From NCBI GenBank assembly GCA_964624065.1, contig CAZUWF010000026.1, forward strand, positions 1 through 30,773: a stretch of DNA of 30,773 nucleotides. The letters are read 5' to 3'. The stretch is from UBA7960 sp964624065. GTDB lineage: Bacteria > Bacteroidota > Bacteroidia > Bacteroidales > UBA7960. Shown here one piece after another: positions 7,730-16,360 of this stretch (position 1 is the stretch's first letter; each line of letters begins with the position of its first letter). The notes under the pieces are model-generated. The model had not been told where the DNA came from. It did not search any database and was given only the letters and a program-made list of their open reading frames with translations. A program made the position numbers and the translations under genes.

Positions 7730-9337
7730 TCACTTATTCAAATGCAGGTAGTATGTCCCTTTTTCAAACCTGTCGGTGTAGGAAGCCTCAATCTCCACGT
7801 ATTCAATATTTCCATATCTTTTTTCCAAGAGGTCTTTCTGTTCTTTGGTTAAAACGAACAAAAATCGTCGGTCACTTTCGTGTAAAACAAACAAGTTGTC
7901 AATATCGTATTCTTCCAATAGATTATCGAACCGCTGTCTTAGGTAAAAAGGCAGGGAAGGAGGGTTCGAAAAACTGTTTGCCAAAATGACCCCAGTATCT
8001 CTTCCTGCCATATTCGCCGCTATTGTAGCTACTTTTAATGTGCTGTTTTTCAGCGGTTCAATTGTAGGAAGCACCGCAATCCAAAAAATGGATTGAAATA
8101 AAAAATTGAAAGCAATTATCCTATTGGAAAGAGAAAACCTACAATGTTTTTCTCTAAATGCAAAGACCAGGCCAACTACCATTGCAGCCGCCGAAAGGAG
8201 AACTATCGTTTTGGATTTAAGCCCAAGGTCCAAAATCAAAGGTGCAATGGCAAGAGCCGCAATTAACAGGCTCCAAACGATTACTTGTATGGCCTTATAC
8301 AAGCCCGCAGGTTTCTTGCCTTGGGCAAGTTGACTACCTATTATCAATGCTAGAGGAACGTGAGCTGCCACTACATACGCCGGCAACTTGCTCGGGGACA
8401 ATTCAAAAATGAACCAGCCGGCGATGAACCATACCCCAAGCAAAAACTTGGGTCCCCTATCACCGGTCCAAAAACCCATTACCAATTCCTTAAATGCACC
8501 GGGCAAGAAAATAAAGTATGGAATGAAAAAAATCACAATTCCAAGCAAGTGAGTGCCCGGAGGTCCCGTTTGCCCGAAAACACTCCCACCTATCCTTTTC
8601 AATATGTACCAATCGAGCATCCATTCTATGAAAACTTTCCCCTGGGGATCTTGAAGGCAAGCGAAGGCCCATGCAAAAAGTGGGAGTAATGACAAGGGAA
8701 GAAAAAACCAAGGGTGAAGAATTATAAGGTTTTTTCTTTGGGGATGAAATATTAGTGCCAGAAGACCAAAACCTCCCGCAAACAGAATAACAGGCGGACC
8801 CTTGGTAAGTAAGGCCAACGATAGTGAAATCCAAAAAACAATCACCCAAACCCAATTCCTGTAAAGGAGCACATTTAGAATTGCCAATGCGCATAAAGTG
8901 GTAAAAAACAAAAGGGTTCCATCTGTTACCGAAATTTTGGCAAGTGCCGGAACCAGGAAACTTGTGGCCAAAATAGAAATTCCATAAAGGCTCTGCCTTT
9001 CCCCAAAAACCTTCCTCCCTCCCCAGTACATTGCCACCAAGGTAAGCAAGATGAAAAGTACCGACGGAAGCCTCACTGCAAACTCGTTTATGCCGAAAAC
9101 CTTGTATGAAAGTGCAATGTTCCAAAAATGCAAGGGTGGTTTCCTGTGTACGTCTGACCAAGTAAAATCAGGAATCAGCCAATCACCGTTTTCAACAATA
9201 TTTAGAGCAAATCCCGCATAGGCGGCCTCGTCTTGATCCCACAAACTAACAGAGTTGTTGTTGGCAAGCAAAATTACACCCACCATACCAATAAGAATGG
9301 CCGCCTTAACCGAGTCAGACCTTAACATTGTTGTCAT
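7730..9337 (-). CDS. GT39/ArnT-like polyprenyl-phosphate-sugar glycosyltransferase, integral membrane
   Basis: This is a 535-aa polytopic membrane protein of the dolichyl-phosphate-mannose/ArnT (GT39, PMT_2) type. Such enzymes move a sugar from a polyprenyl-phosphate donor to lipid A, protein or another periplasmic acceptor. The first membrane helix is residues about 12-26. The first extracytoplasmic loop has the acidic cluster D34, D36, E37 (WDQDEAAY) and a KPP motif (66-68), both hallmark positions of the family. About ten further hydrophobic segments follow, then a soluble C-terminal part (about 420-535). Its ATG overlaps the PAP2 stop by four bases (ATGA, 9334-9337), which suggests translational coupling. 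The acceptor and sugar cannot be told from sequence. Confidence 0.88.
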   Translation of the reverse strand: MTTMLRSDSVKAAILIGMVGVILLANNNSVSLWDQDEAAYAGFALNIVENGDWLIPDFTWSDVHRKPPLHFWNIALSYKVFGINEFAVRLPSVLFILLTLVAMYWGGRKVFGERQSLYGISILATSFLVPALAKISVTDGTLLFFTTLCALAILNVLLYRNWVWVIVFWISLSLALLTKGPPVILFAGGFGLLALIFHPQRKNLIILHPWFFLPLSLLPLFAWAFACLQDPQGKVFIEWMLDWYILKRIGGSVFGQTGPPGTHLLGIVIFFIPYFIFLPGAFKELVMGFWTGDRGPKFLLGVWFIAGWFIFELSPSKLPAYVVAAHVPLALIIGSQLAQGKKPAGLYKAIQVIVWSLLIAALAIAPLILDLGLKSKTIVLLSAAAMVVGLVFAFREKHCRFSLSNRIIAFNFLFQSIFWIAVLPTIEPLKNSTLKVATIAANMAGRDTGVILANSFSNPPSLPFYLRQRFDNLLEEYDIDNLFVLHESDRRFLFVLTKEQKDLLEKRYGNIEYVEIEASYTDRFEKGTYYLHLNK

Positions 9338-9987
9338 TCTACCAATCGCTTTTTGGGTAAGATGCGCCTTTCAAGACGCGGGTTCACTCCTTTCAAAAAC
9401 CACTTCGCAGCCAGGTAAGCCAAAATGAACCCGATAGCCGAACCGGCCAATACATCGGTCAAAAAATGTTGGGACAAATGAATCCTCGAATATCCAACCA
9501 ATATCGCAACAAAAAACCACACCAGTTGAATTCCCACCTTCCTGGTGGTGAAGATGAAGAAGAAATACAAAGTAAAGGCTGTGGCGGTGTGACCGGAGGG
9601 GAAACTGTAGGTAAAAAGTACCTCCGTTCCTATTGGCCAATGGAGGTCTTGAATTCCCATATCGTGAAAATACTTTATGGGTCTATGTGAATGGATGAAA
9701 AATACCTGTTTCATCGTTTGTACAACCATGGCGGCTGAAATTGCCGAAATACCCACGGCCAGGCCCTTTCGCAAACTCGAATGTAGAAACAACCACAACA
9801 CCACCGCTGCAACTGTAAAGCCATTGCCCAAGAGAGTTATCTTCCCAAAAATCTGGTCAGAAGTCCAGCCAGTCAGCTTTCGGTTTACGAAAAGTTGAAA
9901 TTCATCGCGCCCCATAACAACCAATACAATTAGGCCTGCAACAAAAAAAATAGAAAAAAATAATAACGGCCTTGTAGGTTTAAGCAT
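9334..9987 (-). CDS. PAP2-family membrane phosphatase
   Basis: This is a 217-aa membrane protein with the phosphatidic acid phosphatase type 2 / acid phosphatase signature. Motif 1 is K93 followed after eight residues by R102-P103. Motif 2 is PSGH (130-133). Motif 3 is S167-R168 with H174 and D178. H133 and H174 would be the catalytic pair on the periplasmic face. About six hydrophobic helices are visible, the first at 8-25. Likely substrates are undecaprenyl pyrophosphate or a lipid phosphate such as lipid A. It is the first gene of the minus-strand unit and overlaps the downstream GT39 gene by four bases. Together they could recycle and use polyprenyl carriers. The substrate is inferred from the neighbour only. 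Confidence 0.92.
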   Translation of the reverse strand: MLKPTRPLLFFSIFFVAGLIVLVVMGRDEFQLFVNRKLTGWTSDQIFGKITLLGNGFTVAAVVLWLFLHSSLRKGLAVGISAISAAMVVQTMKQVFFIHSHRPIKYFHDMGIQDLHWPIGTEVLFTYSFPSGHTATAFTLYFFFIFTTRKVGIQLVWFFVAILVGYSRIHLSQHFLTDVLAGSAIGFILAYLAAKWFLKGVNPRLERRILPKKRLVE

Positions 9988-10010
9988 CGATTTTGGGTTA
10001 ATTGTCGGGG

Positions 10011-10018
10011 CAAAATTA
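10011..10018 (-). promoter_or_regulatory. Candidate -7 box for the PAP2-GT39-regulator unit
   Basis: On the minus strand this reads TAATTTTG, matching TAnnTTTG, 23 bases upstream of the PAP2 start codon. A 7-bp inverted repeat TTAATTG/CAATTAA (9998-10004 and 10026-10032) flanks it. No good -33 box is visible. Confidence 0.4.
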
Positions 10019-10145
10019 GTAAATTCAATTAATAGTTAATCTAACCAATGCACCGCTAATTACCAAACTGGTGGGCCTTCACTGAAGAAAAAATTACAAA
10101 ACAGCTGCAACAATCAAAAAATCATACTTTTTTCTCACAAACCTC

Positions 10146-10174
10146 TTGGTTTTCAAAAAAAAGCCTTACCTTTG
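10146..10174 (+). promoter_or_regulatory. Promoter for the str-S10-spc-alpha cluster (upstream of rpsL)
   Basis: The -7 box TACCTTTG (10167-10174) matches the Bacteroidota consensus TAnnTTTG, and a TTGG -33 candidate lies at 10146-10149. Transcription would begin near 10180, giving a leader of about 64 bases to the rpsL start. The core TACCTTTGCA nearly repeats the TAACTTTGCA of the internal site before rpmC. It sits in the divergent gap with the PAP2 gene. Confidence 0.65.
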
Positions 10175-10180
10175 CACTCC

Positions 10181-10199
10181 CAAAATCGAAGTGGTTTTG
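10181..10199 (+). promoter_or_regulatory. Hairpin at the predicted 5' end of the rpsL leader
   Basis: CAAAATC (10181-10187) pairs with GGTTTTG (10193-10199) with one G-U pair and a five-base loop. If transcription starts near 10180, this hairpin is the very 5' end of the 18-kb transcript, where such stems often protect mRNA from decay. The remaining leader to 10243 is A/T-rich and unstructured. Confidence 0.4.
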
Positions 10200-10243
10200 T
10201 GATAATATAAACAAAATTAAGTTTTTACAAATCAAATTGTATT

Positions 10244-10633
<390 letters not shown>

Positions 10634-10668
10634 TTTCTTTTTAGAAATCGGATTAATTTTCAAAAAAA

Positions 10669-11136
10669 ATGAGAAAATCAAAACCAAAGAAGAGAATTCT
10701 ACTGCCCGATCCGAGGTTTAACGACGTGTTGGTTACGCGGTTTGTAAATAACCTTATGCTAAGCGGCAAGAAAAACTTGGCCTACAAGATTTTTTACGAT
10801 GCCATTGACATCGTTACCAAAAAAACAAACGATGATGGTCTGGAGGTTTTCAAGAAAGGCCTTGCAAACGTCACCCCCGCTGTTGAGGTTCGTAGCCGGC
10901 GTATAGGTGGTGCAACCTTCCAAATCCCAACCGAAATTCGCCCAGAGCGCAAAATGTCAATAGGCATAAAGCACCTTATCAACTTTTCGCGCAAGCGCAA
11001 CGAAAAAGGTATGGCTGCCAAACTCGCTGGTGAAATCGTAGCCGCCTCCAAAGAAGAAGGTGCCGCGTTCAAGCGCAAAGAGGACACTCACCGTATGGCC
11101 GATGCCAACAAGGCATTCTCACACTTCAGAGTTTAA
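10669..11136 (+). CDS. rpsG: 30S ribosomal protein S7
   Basis: S7 nucleates assembly of the 30S head and contacts E-site tRNA. The 155-aa chain is of normal length. It starts MRKSKPKKR and has the family phrases VEVRSRRIGGATFQ and ISxGIKHLINFSR-like in the middle, ending DANKAFSHFRV. The start codon follows an A run without a Shine-Dalgarno. fusA begins 12 bases after its stop, in the classic str order rpsL-rpsG-fusA. In other bacteria S7 is the autogenous repressor of this operon; nothing visible here confirms or denies that. Confidence 0.98.
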   Translation: MRKSKPKKRILLPDPRFNDVLVTRFVNNLMLSGKKNLAYKIFYDAIDIVTKKTNDDGLEVFKKGLANVTPAVEVRSRRIGGATFQIPTEIRPERKMSIGIKHLINFSRKRNEKGMAAKLAGEIVAASKEEGAAFKRKEDTHRMADANKAFSHFRV

Positions 11137-11148
11137 CCTTACAAACCT

Positions 11149-13248
11149 ATGCCCCGCGATTTAAGATATACACGCAACATTGGGATTATGGCCCACATCG
11201 ACGCCGGTAAGACTACCACTACCGAGCGTGTGTTGTTTTATACCGGGGTGAATTTCAGGTTGGGCGAAGTTCACGATGGCGCTGCCACAATGGACTGGAT
11301 GGTTCAAGAACAAGAACGAGGGATTACAATTAGTTCTGCCGCAACAACTGCATTTTGGACCTACGCAAACAACCAATACAAGATTAACATTATTGACACA
11401 CCCGGCCATGTCGATTTTACCGTCGAGGTTGAACGCTCCCTGCGAGTTCTTGATGGCGCCATAGCCTTGTTTTGCTCTGTAGGTGGTGTTGAGCCACAGT
11501 CAGAAACAGTATGGAGACAAGCCGACAAGTACAAGGTGCCCAGGATAAGTTTCATCAACAAGATGGACCGCTCAGGTGCCGATTTTTTTTCAGTAGTTTC
11601 TCAAATAAAGGATAGGCTTGGAATGAATGCCGTGCCAGTGCAGGTGCCCATTGGCGAAGAAGAAAAGTTTAGGGGCGTGGTTGACCTCATTACAGGAAGA
11701 GCCTACGAGTGGGAAGAATCGAGCCTTGGAGTGGTTTTTACCGAGATTCCCGTTCCGGCAGATATGGTGGAGTCCGTTTCCGAATTAAGGCAAAACCTAA
11801 TTGAAGGTTGTGCAGAGGAAAGTGAGGAACTGCTCGAAAAATTCATGGATAATCCTGACAGCATTTCCGAGGAGGAGATGATAAGCATAATACGACGAGC
11901 TACAATCGAACTTAAGATTACTCCAGTTCTTTGCGGTTCGTCTTTCAAAAATAAGGGCGTTCAATTGTTGCTCGATGCGGTTGCAAAATTTTTGCCTTCA
12001 CCCTTAGACATCGAGTCGGTCACCGGCATTAACCCCAAAACCGAAAACGAAGAAATTCGCAAGGCCGACAGCACCGAACCTTTCTCTGCGTTGGCTTTCA
12101 AAATTGCAACAGACCCTTACGTAGGGAGGCTATGCTTCTTTAGGGTCTACAGTGGTAAGCTCGATTCAGGCTCTTATGTTTTGAATGCATCAACAGGAAA
12201 TAAGGAGAGAATATCTCGGCTATTGCAAATGCACGCCAACAAGCAAAACCCAATCGAGAGCATTGAAGCCGGAGACATTGGTGCGGCTGTGGGTTTTCGC
12301 AAGATAAACACTGGTGACACCCTTTGCTCCGAAAAGTTTCCCATTTTACTTGAGTCTATGACCTTTCCCGAGCCTGTTATTAGCATGGCCGTGGAGCCTA
12401 AAACCCAGTCAGACGTTGATCGTCTTACCATGGCCCTGAGCAAGCTGGCTGAGGAAGACCCCACATTCATTGTTAAGGTTGACAGCGACACAGGGCAAAC
12501 CGTAATCAGCGGTATGGGCGAACTACACCTTGAGATTCTCGTTGATAGGCTCAAGCGCGAGTTCAATGTTGAGTGCAGCCAGGGTGCCCCGCAAGTTTCT
12601 TACAAAGAGGCAATTGTTGGTACGGTTCACCATAGGGAAGTTTACAAGAAGCAAACCGGCGGGCGGGGAAAATTTGCCGATATTATTTTTACAATCGGAC
12701 CGGGTGATGTAAATACATCAGGGCTTCAATTTGTTGACGAGGTCAAGGGTGGTAACATTCCGCGCGAATTCATCCCAGCAATTGAAAAGGGCTTCAAACA
12801 TGCAATGCAAAATGGTGTCCTTGCCGGTTTTCCCGTTGACAGTGCAAAGGTTACACTACTCGATGGATCAGCGCATTCGGTTGACTCAGACTCCCTATCC
12901 TTTGAGATAGCAGCAAAGATAGCATTCAGGGAGGCTTGCAAGAAAGCCGGGAGCGTTTTGCTCGAACCCATCATGAAGGTAGAAATAGTTACCCCTGATG
13001 AATATGTGGGAGATGTTTCGGGCGACCTTAACCGCAGGCGTGGAATTATTGTGGGGTTATCGTCAAGGGCGCACCTTCAGGTTATCGAGGCCTACGTGCC
13101 ACTATCAGAAATGTTTGGTTACGTAACCGACCTGCGCACCCTTTCAAGTGGTCGCGCTACCTCAACTATGGAGTTCTCCAAGTACGAGCAAGCTCCAAAA
13201 CACATAGCCGAACAGGCAATTTACAAATTAACAGGAGTTAAAGTTTAA
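11149..13248 (+). CDS. fusA: Elongation factor G
   Basis: EF-G is the GTPase that drives tRNA-mRNA translocation and, with ribosome recycling factor, subunit splitting. The 699-aa chain has the full five-domain length. G-domain motifs are AHIDAGKT (15-22), RGIT (58-60 region), DTPGH (83-87) and NKMD (137-140). Domain IV and V phrases (GGRGKFAD, EPIMKVE, YVPLSEMFGY) follow in order. It lies between rpsG and rpsJ; the usual tuf gene is missing at this spot, so str runs straight into S10 with only 23 bases between. Position and motifs support canonical EF-G over the EF-G2 paralogue found in some Bacteroidota. Confidence 0.98.
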   Translation: MPRDLRYTRNIGIMAHIDAGKTTTTERVLFYTGVNFRLGEVHDGAATMDWMVQEQERGITISSAATTAFWTYANNQYKINIIDTPGHVDFTVEVERSLRVLDGAIALFCSVGGVEPQSETVWRQADKYKVPRISFINKMDRSGADFFSVVSQIKDRLGMNAVPVQVPIGEEEKFRGVVDLITGRAYEWEESSLGVVFTEIPVPADMVESVSELRQNLIEGCAEESEELLEKFMDNPDSISEEEMISIIRRATIELKITPVLCGSSFKNKGVQLLLDAVAKFLPSPLDIESVTGINPKTENEEIRKADSTEPFSALAFKIATDPYVGRLCFFRVYSGKLDSGSYVLNASTGNKERISRLLQMHANKQNPIESIEAGDIGAAVGFRKINTGDTLCSEKFPILLESMTFPEPVISMAVEPKTQSDVDRLTMALSKLAEEDPTFIVKVDSDTGQTVISGMGELHLEILVDRLKREFNVECSQGAPQVSYKEAIVGTVHHREVYKKQTGGRGKFADIIFTIGPGDVNTSGLQFVDEVKGGNIPREFIPAIEKGFKHAMQNGVLAGFPVDSAKVTLLDGSAHSVDSDSLSFEIAAKIAFREACKKAGSVLLEPIMKVEIVTPDEYVGDVSGDLNRRRGIIVGLSSRAHLQVIEAYVPLSEMFGYVTDLRTLSSGRATSTMEFSKYEQAPKHIAEQAIYKLTGVKV

Positions 13249-13271
13249 TTTCTTAAATAATACGTTAAGCA

Positions 13272-13577
13272 GTGAGCCAAAGAATCAGAATCAAATTAAA
13301 ATCTTACGATTACAATTTGGTTGACAAGTCAGCCGAAAAGATCGTTAAAACGGTTAAATCAACTGGAGCAGTTGTGAATGGACCTATTCCATTGCCAACC
13401 AACAAGAAGATTTTTACTGTTTTGCGTTCCACTTTCGTAAACAAAAAATCGAGAGAACAATTCCAGCTTTGCTCTTACAAGCGTTTGTTGGATATCTACT
13501 CGTCTTCTTCCAAAACCGTTGACGCTCTTATGAAACTGGAGTTGCCTAGTGGCGTGGAAGTAGAAATAAAAGTGTAA
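13272..13577 (+). CDS. rpsJ: 30S ribosomal protein S10
   Basis: S10 is a 30S head protein that in other bacteria also joins NusB in antitermination of rRNA transcription. The 101-aa chain shows IRIKLKSYDYNLVDKSAEKI and the loop GPIPLPTNKK. The start codon is GTG. An in-frame TAA at 13266, two codons upstream, rules out an earlier start. There is no Shine-Dalgarno. It follows fusA closely, fusing the str and S10 units. Confidence 0.97.
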   Translation: MSQRIRIKLKSYDYNLVDKSAEKIVKTVKSTGAVVNGPIPLPTNKKIFTVLRSTFVNKKSREQFQLCSYKRLLDIYSSSSKTVDALMKLELPSGVEVEIKV

Positions 13578-13617
13578 GTTTTATTAATTATTGCCCAAGG
13601 AGCAGAAAAGTCTTAAA

Positions 13618-14247
13618 ATGTCAGGATTAATAGGAAAGAAAATCGGAATGACCAGCGTTTTCAACGAGGCGGGGAAGAACATCCCTTGCACCGTAATTGA
13701 GGCTGGCCCTTGTGTCGTGACCCAAGTCAAGACACAAGAAAAGGATGGCTACGAGGCCATTCAACTCGCCTTCGATGACAAGAAGGAGAGGAAAACAACA
13801 AAGGCACTGAAAGGCCATTTTGCAAAGGCCGGTACCGACCCTAAAAAGGTCATTGCCGAATTCACCCGCTTTGAAGAAGGAAGTGCTAAATCCCTCGGAG
13901 ATGTTCTTACCGTAGATATTTTTGTCGAAGGTGAATTTCTCGATGTGGTTGGAACATCAAAGGGTAAGGGTTTTCAAGGTGTTGTAAAGCGCCATGGTTT
14001 TGGGGGGGTGGGTCAAGCTACTCACGGCCAACACAACCGTCTGCGCGCACCCGGTTCTATCGGTGCTTCATCGTGGCCCTCGCGCGTATTTAAGGGAATG
14101 AGGATGGCAGGCCGAATGGGTGGTAACAGGGTTAAGGTTATCAACGTTCAGGTTATAAAGCTTATTCCCGAACAAAACCTTGTAGTTATTAAGGGTTCGG
14201 TTCCAGGACCCAATGGATCATACGTAATACTTGAAAGATGGAGCTAG
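13618..14247 (+). CDS. rplC: 50S ribosomal protein L3
   Basis: L3 is an early 50S assembly protein whose long loop reaches toward the peptidyl-transferase centre. From the ATG at 13618 the product is 209 aa, beginning MSGLIGKKIGMTSVF as the family does. A TTG at 13591 would add nine unusual residues. AAGGAG at 13597-13602 lies just upstream of the ATG, so the later start is chosen. The signature loop KRHGFGG...THGQHNRLRAPGSIG is intact. Its last ten bases overlap the start of rplD, suggesting coupled translation. Confidence 0.97.
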   Translation: MSGLIGKKIGMTSVFNEAGKNIPCTVIEAGPCVVTQVKTQEKDGYEAIQLAFDDKKERKTTKALKGHFAKAGTDPKKVIAEFTRFEEGSAKSLGDVLTVDIFVEGEFLDVVGTSKGKGFQGVVKRHGFGGVGQATHGQHNRLRAPGSIGASSWPSRVFKGMRMAGRMGGNRVKVINVQVIKLIPEQNLVVIKGSVPGPNGSYVILERWS

Positions 14248-14864
14248 TAGTTTATAACATTGACGGAACCCAAACTGCAAAGTCGGTTTCGCTAAGCGAT
14301 GAAATTTTTGGCATCGAGCCCAATGACCACGCCATATATTTGGACGTGAAGCATTACCTGGCCAACCAGCGGCAGGGTACCCACAAAACCAAGGGAAGAA
14401 GCGAGGTTAAGGGGAGTACTCGCAAGTTGCACCGCCAAAAGGGTACAGGTGGCTCTCGAAAGGGCGATATCAAGAACCCTCTATACAGGGGTGGTGGCAC
14501 CGTTTTCGGGCCCCAACCAAGAGATTATTCGTTTAAGATCAACAAAAAGGTTAAAAGGCTTGCCAGAAAATCAGCACTTTCTTACAAAGCCAAGGAAAAT
14601 AGCATATTGGTCCTTGAAAGCTTTAGCATTGAGCCCAAGACCAAGAATTACGTCGAAATTTTGAAGAAATTCAACCTTCTCGACAAAAAATCGTTGCTTG
14701 TTCTTCCCTCAGTTGACCACTCAATCATTTTGTCCTCGCGCAACTTGCTCAAGGCCAAGGTAGTATCGGCCTCAGATCTCAATACATACGTTGTCCTTGA
14801 CGCCGACCAAATGATTCTTGTAGAGGACTCATTGCCCACGTTAGAAAACATCCTACTAGACTAA
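14238..14864 (+). CDS. rplD: 50S ribosomal protein L4
   Basis: L4 lines the exit tunnel of the 50S subunit with its extended loop. The 208-aa chain carries that loop as GSTRKLHRQKGTGGSRKGDIKNPLYRGGG-like sequence around residues 55-85. The ATG lies inside the last codons of rplC (ten-base overlap), with a GAAAG before it. A 49-base gap with a small hairpin follows before rplW. In E. coli L4 represses its own operon; no E. coli-like S10 leader is visible upstream of rpsJ here. Confidence 0.97.
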   Translation: MELVVYNIDGTQTAKSVSLSDEIFGIEPNDHAIYLDVKHYLANQRQGTHKTKGRSEVKGSTRKLHRQKGTGGSRKGDIKNPLYRGGGTVFGPQPRDYSFKINKKVKRLARKSALSYKAKENSILVLESFSIEPKTKNYVEILKKFNLLDKKSLLVLPSVDHSIILSSRNLLKAKVVSASDLNTYVVLDADQMILVEDSLPTLENILLD

Positions 14865-14878
14865 TAACTAAAATTAAC

Positions 14879-14898
14879 GGGTTGGAATAGAGCAACCC
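14879..14898 (+). promoter_or_regulatory. Intercistronic hairpin between rplD and rplW
   Basis: GGGTTG (14879-14884) and CAACCC (14893-14898) form a perfect 6-bp stem with an eight-base loop. An A run, not a T run, follows, so it is not a standard terminator. It may affect processing or rplW translation. Confidence 0.35.
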
Positions 14899-14913
14899 AA
14901 AAATTCACCAAAC

Positions 14914-15207
14914 ATGGAAATTTTGATCAAGCCACTAATTACCGAGAAAATGACTGCGGTAACCGGAAAATTTCCCGCCCGTTTTGGATTCGTCGTTGAC
15001 AAGCGTGCATCAAAGGCGCAAATCAAAAACGCCGTTCAAGAAACCTACGGTGTTGATGTTGAAAGCATTAATACGATGGTTTACCTTGGAAAAAGCAAGT
15101 CGCGCTTTACCAAAACAGGTATTCAAAGCGGAAGGAAAAATAATTTCAAGAAGGCCATCGTAACTTTGGCCGAAGGACAAACCATTGATTTTTACAGCAA
15201 TATTTAG
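14914..15207 (+). CDS. rplW: 50S ribosomal protein L23
   Basis: L23 sits at the tunnel exit and docks trigger factor and SRP. The 97-aa chain opens with the family-typical start ILIKPLITEKM and has RASKAQIKNAVQETYGVDV followed by a basic loop. Length is normal. The ATG has no Shine-Dalgarno and follows the hairpin at 14879-14898. rplB begins five bases after its stop. Confidence 0.97.
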   Translation: MEILIKPLITEKMTAVTGKFPARFGFVVDKRASKAQIKNAVQETYGVDVESINTMVYLGKSKSRFTKTGIQSGRKNNFKKAIVTLAEGQTIDFYSNI

Positions 15208-15212
15208 GATAG

Positions 15213-16037
15213 ATGGCTTTAAAAAAGTTTAAACCAACCACACCGGGTCAGCGCAATAAAGTTATTAGCGCATTTGACGACATAACTACCTCCACTCCAG
15301 AAAAGAGCTTGGTGGTTGGCAAGAAAAGTTCAGGAGGTAGGAATATAAGTGGAAAAATGACCGTAAGGTATAGGGGCGGTGGCCACAAGCGTCGCTTGCG
15401 CATCATAGATTTCAAGCGCGACAAGGAGGGAATTCCCGCAACCGTCAAGACCATCGAGTACGATCCCAACAGGTCTGCTCGCATAGCTCTACTTTTCTAT
15501 GCCGATGGTGAGAAAAGGTACATCGTTGCCCCAAACGGCTTAAAGGTGGGTCAGCAGATTGTTTCTGGCCAAACCGCTACCCCGGATATTGGCAACACTC
15601 TTTACCTTCGTGATATTCCTCTTGGTAGCGTTATTCATAACATTGAGCTTAACCCTGGTCAGGGAGGCAAGATGGCCCGTAGCGCCGGATCGTATGCCCA
15701 GCTCATGTCACGCGATGGAAAGTACGCCATCCTAAAACTGCCCTCAGGCGAATCAAGAATGGTTCTTGTAACATGCAAGGCTACCATAGGCAGTGCCTCA
15801 AACCCAGACAAGATGCACGAGGTATCGGGCAAGGCGGGTCGTAAAAGGTGGCTCGGACGCAGGCCTCGCACGAGACCCGTTGCCATGAACCCCGTAGATC
15901 ACCCGATGGGCGGTGGAGAAGGACGCGCCTCCGGAGGACACCCAAGAAGCCGCAAGGGATTGCCTGCCAAGGGTTACAGAACTCGTAGCAAGAAGAACAC
16001 CTCCAACAGGCTTATTGTTGAGAGAAGGAAAAAATAG
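15213..16037 (+). CDS. rplB: 50S ribosomal protein L2
   Basis: L2 is required for subunit joining and peptidyl-transferase activity. The 274-aa chain has the SH3-like core and the strongly basic C-terminal part. The conserved DHPMGGGEGR segment (around residue 230) contains the invariant histidine near the catalytic centre, and RGGGHKRRLR is present in the N-terminal half. A weak AGGA lies just before the ATG. It continues the S10 order rplW-rplB-rpsS. Confidence 0.98.
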   Translation: MALKKFKPTTPGQRNKVISAFDDITTSTPEKSLVVGKKSSGGRNISGKMTVRYRGGGHKRRLRIIDFKRDKEGIPATVKTIEYDPNRSARIALLFYADGEKRYIVAPNGLKVGQQIVSGQTATPDIGNTLYLRDIPLGSVIHNIELNPGQGGKMARSAGSYAQLMSRDGKYAILKLPSGESRMVLVTCKATIGSASNPDKMHEVSGKAGRKRWLGRRPRTRPVAMNPVDHPMGGGEGRASGGHPRSRKGLPAKGYRTRSKKNTSNRLIVERRKK

Positions 16038-16066
16038 AAACAGTAACAGTTAAATTAAACCCAGAT

Positions 16067-16345
16067 ATGAGCCGTTCATTAAAAAAAGGACCATTTATTT
16101 GCGTAAAACTCGAAAAAAGAATCTTGGAGGTGGCCAGTGGCAGCAAAAAGTCTGTCGTAAAAACTTGGTCAAGGGCTTCAATGATTTCGCCCGAGTTTGT
16201 TGGTCAAACTGTTGCCGTTCATAACGGAAACAAATTCATCCCGGTTTACATTACCGAAAATATGGTTGGACACAAACTTGGCGAATTTGCCCCGACCAGG
16301 ATATTCCGTGGTCATGCAGGAAAAAAAGATAAAGGAAAAAAATAA
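16067..16345 (+). CDS. rpsS: 30S ribosomal protein S19
   Basis: S19 is a 30S head protein near the A-site finger and works with S13 in the intersubunit bridge. The 92-aa chain begins MSRSLKKGPFI and contains KTWSRASMISPEFVG and HKLGEFAPTR, all family hallmarks, then a Lys/Gly tail. The start lacks a Shine-Dalgarno. rplV starts 15 bases after the stop. Confidence 0.98.
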   Translation: MSRSLKKGPFICVKLEKRILEVASGSKKSVVKTWSRASMISPEFVGQTVAVHNGNKFIPVYITENMVGHKLGEFAPTRIFRGHAGKKDKGKK

Positions 16346-16360
16346 AAATTTCATCTTACA

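Noticed and set aside
8490..9161. 223-codon alternative frame on the minus strand within the GT39 gene
   Set aside because: It is the same strand as GT39 in another frame, with odd composition rich in Cys, Trp and Gly and no family pattern.
9998..10032. TTAATTG / CAATTAA repeat around the PAP2 -7 box
   Set aside because: All but one pair is A-T and the spacer is 21 bases; likely by chance, so only mentioned under the promoter.
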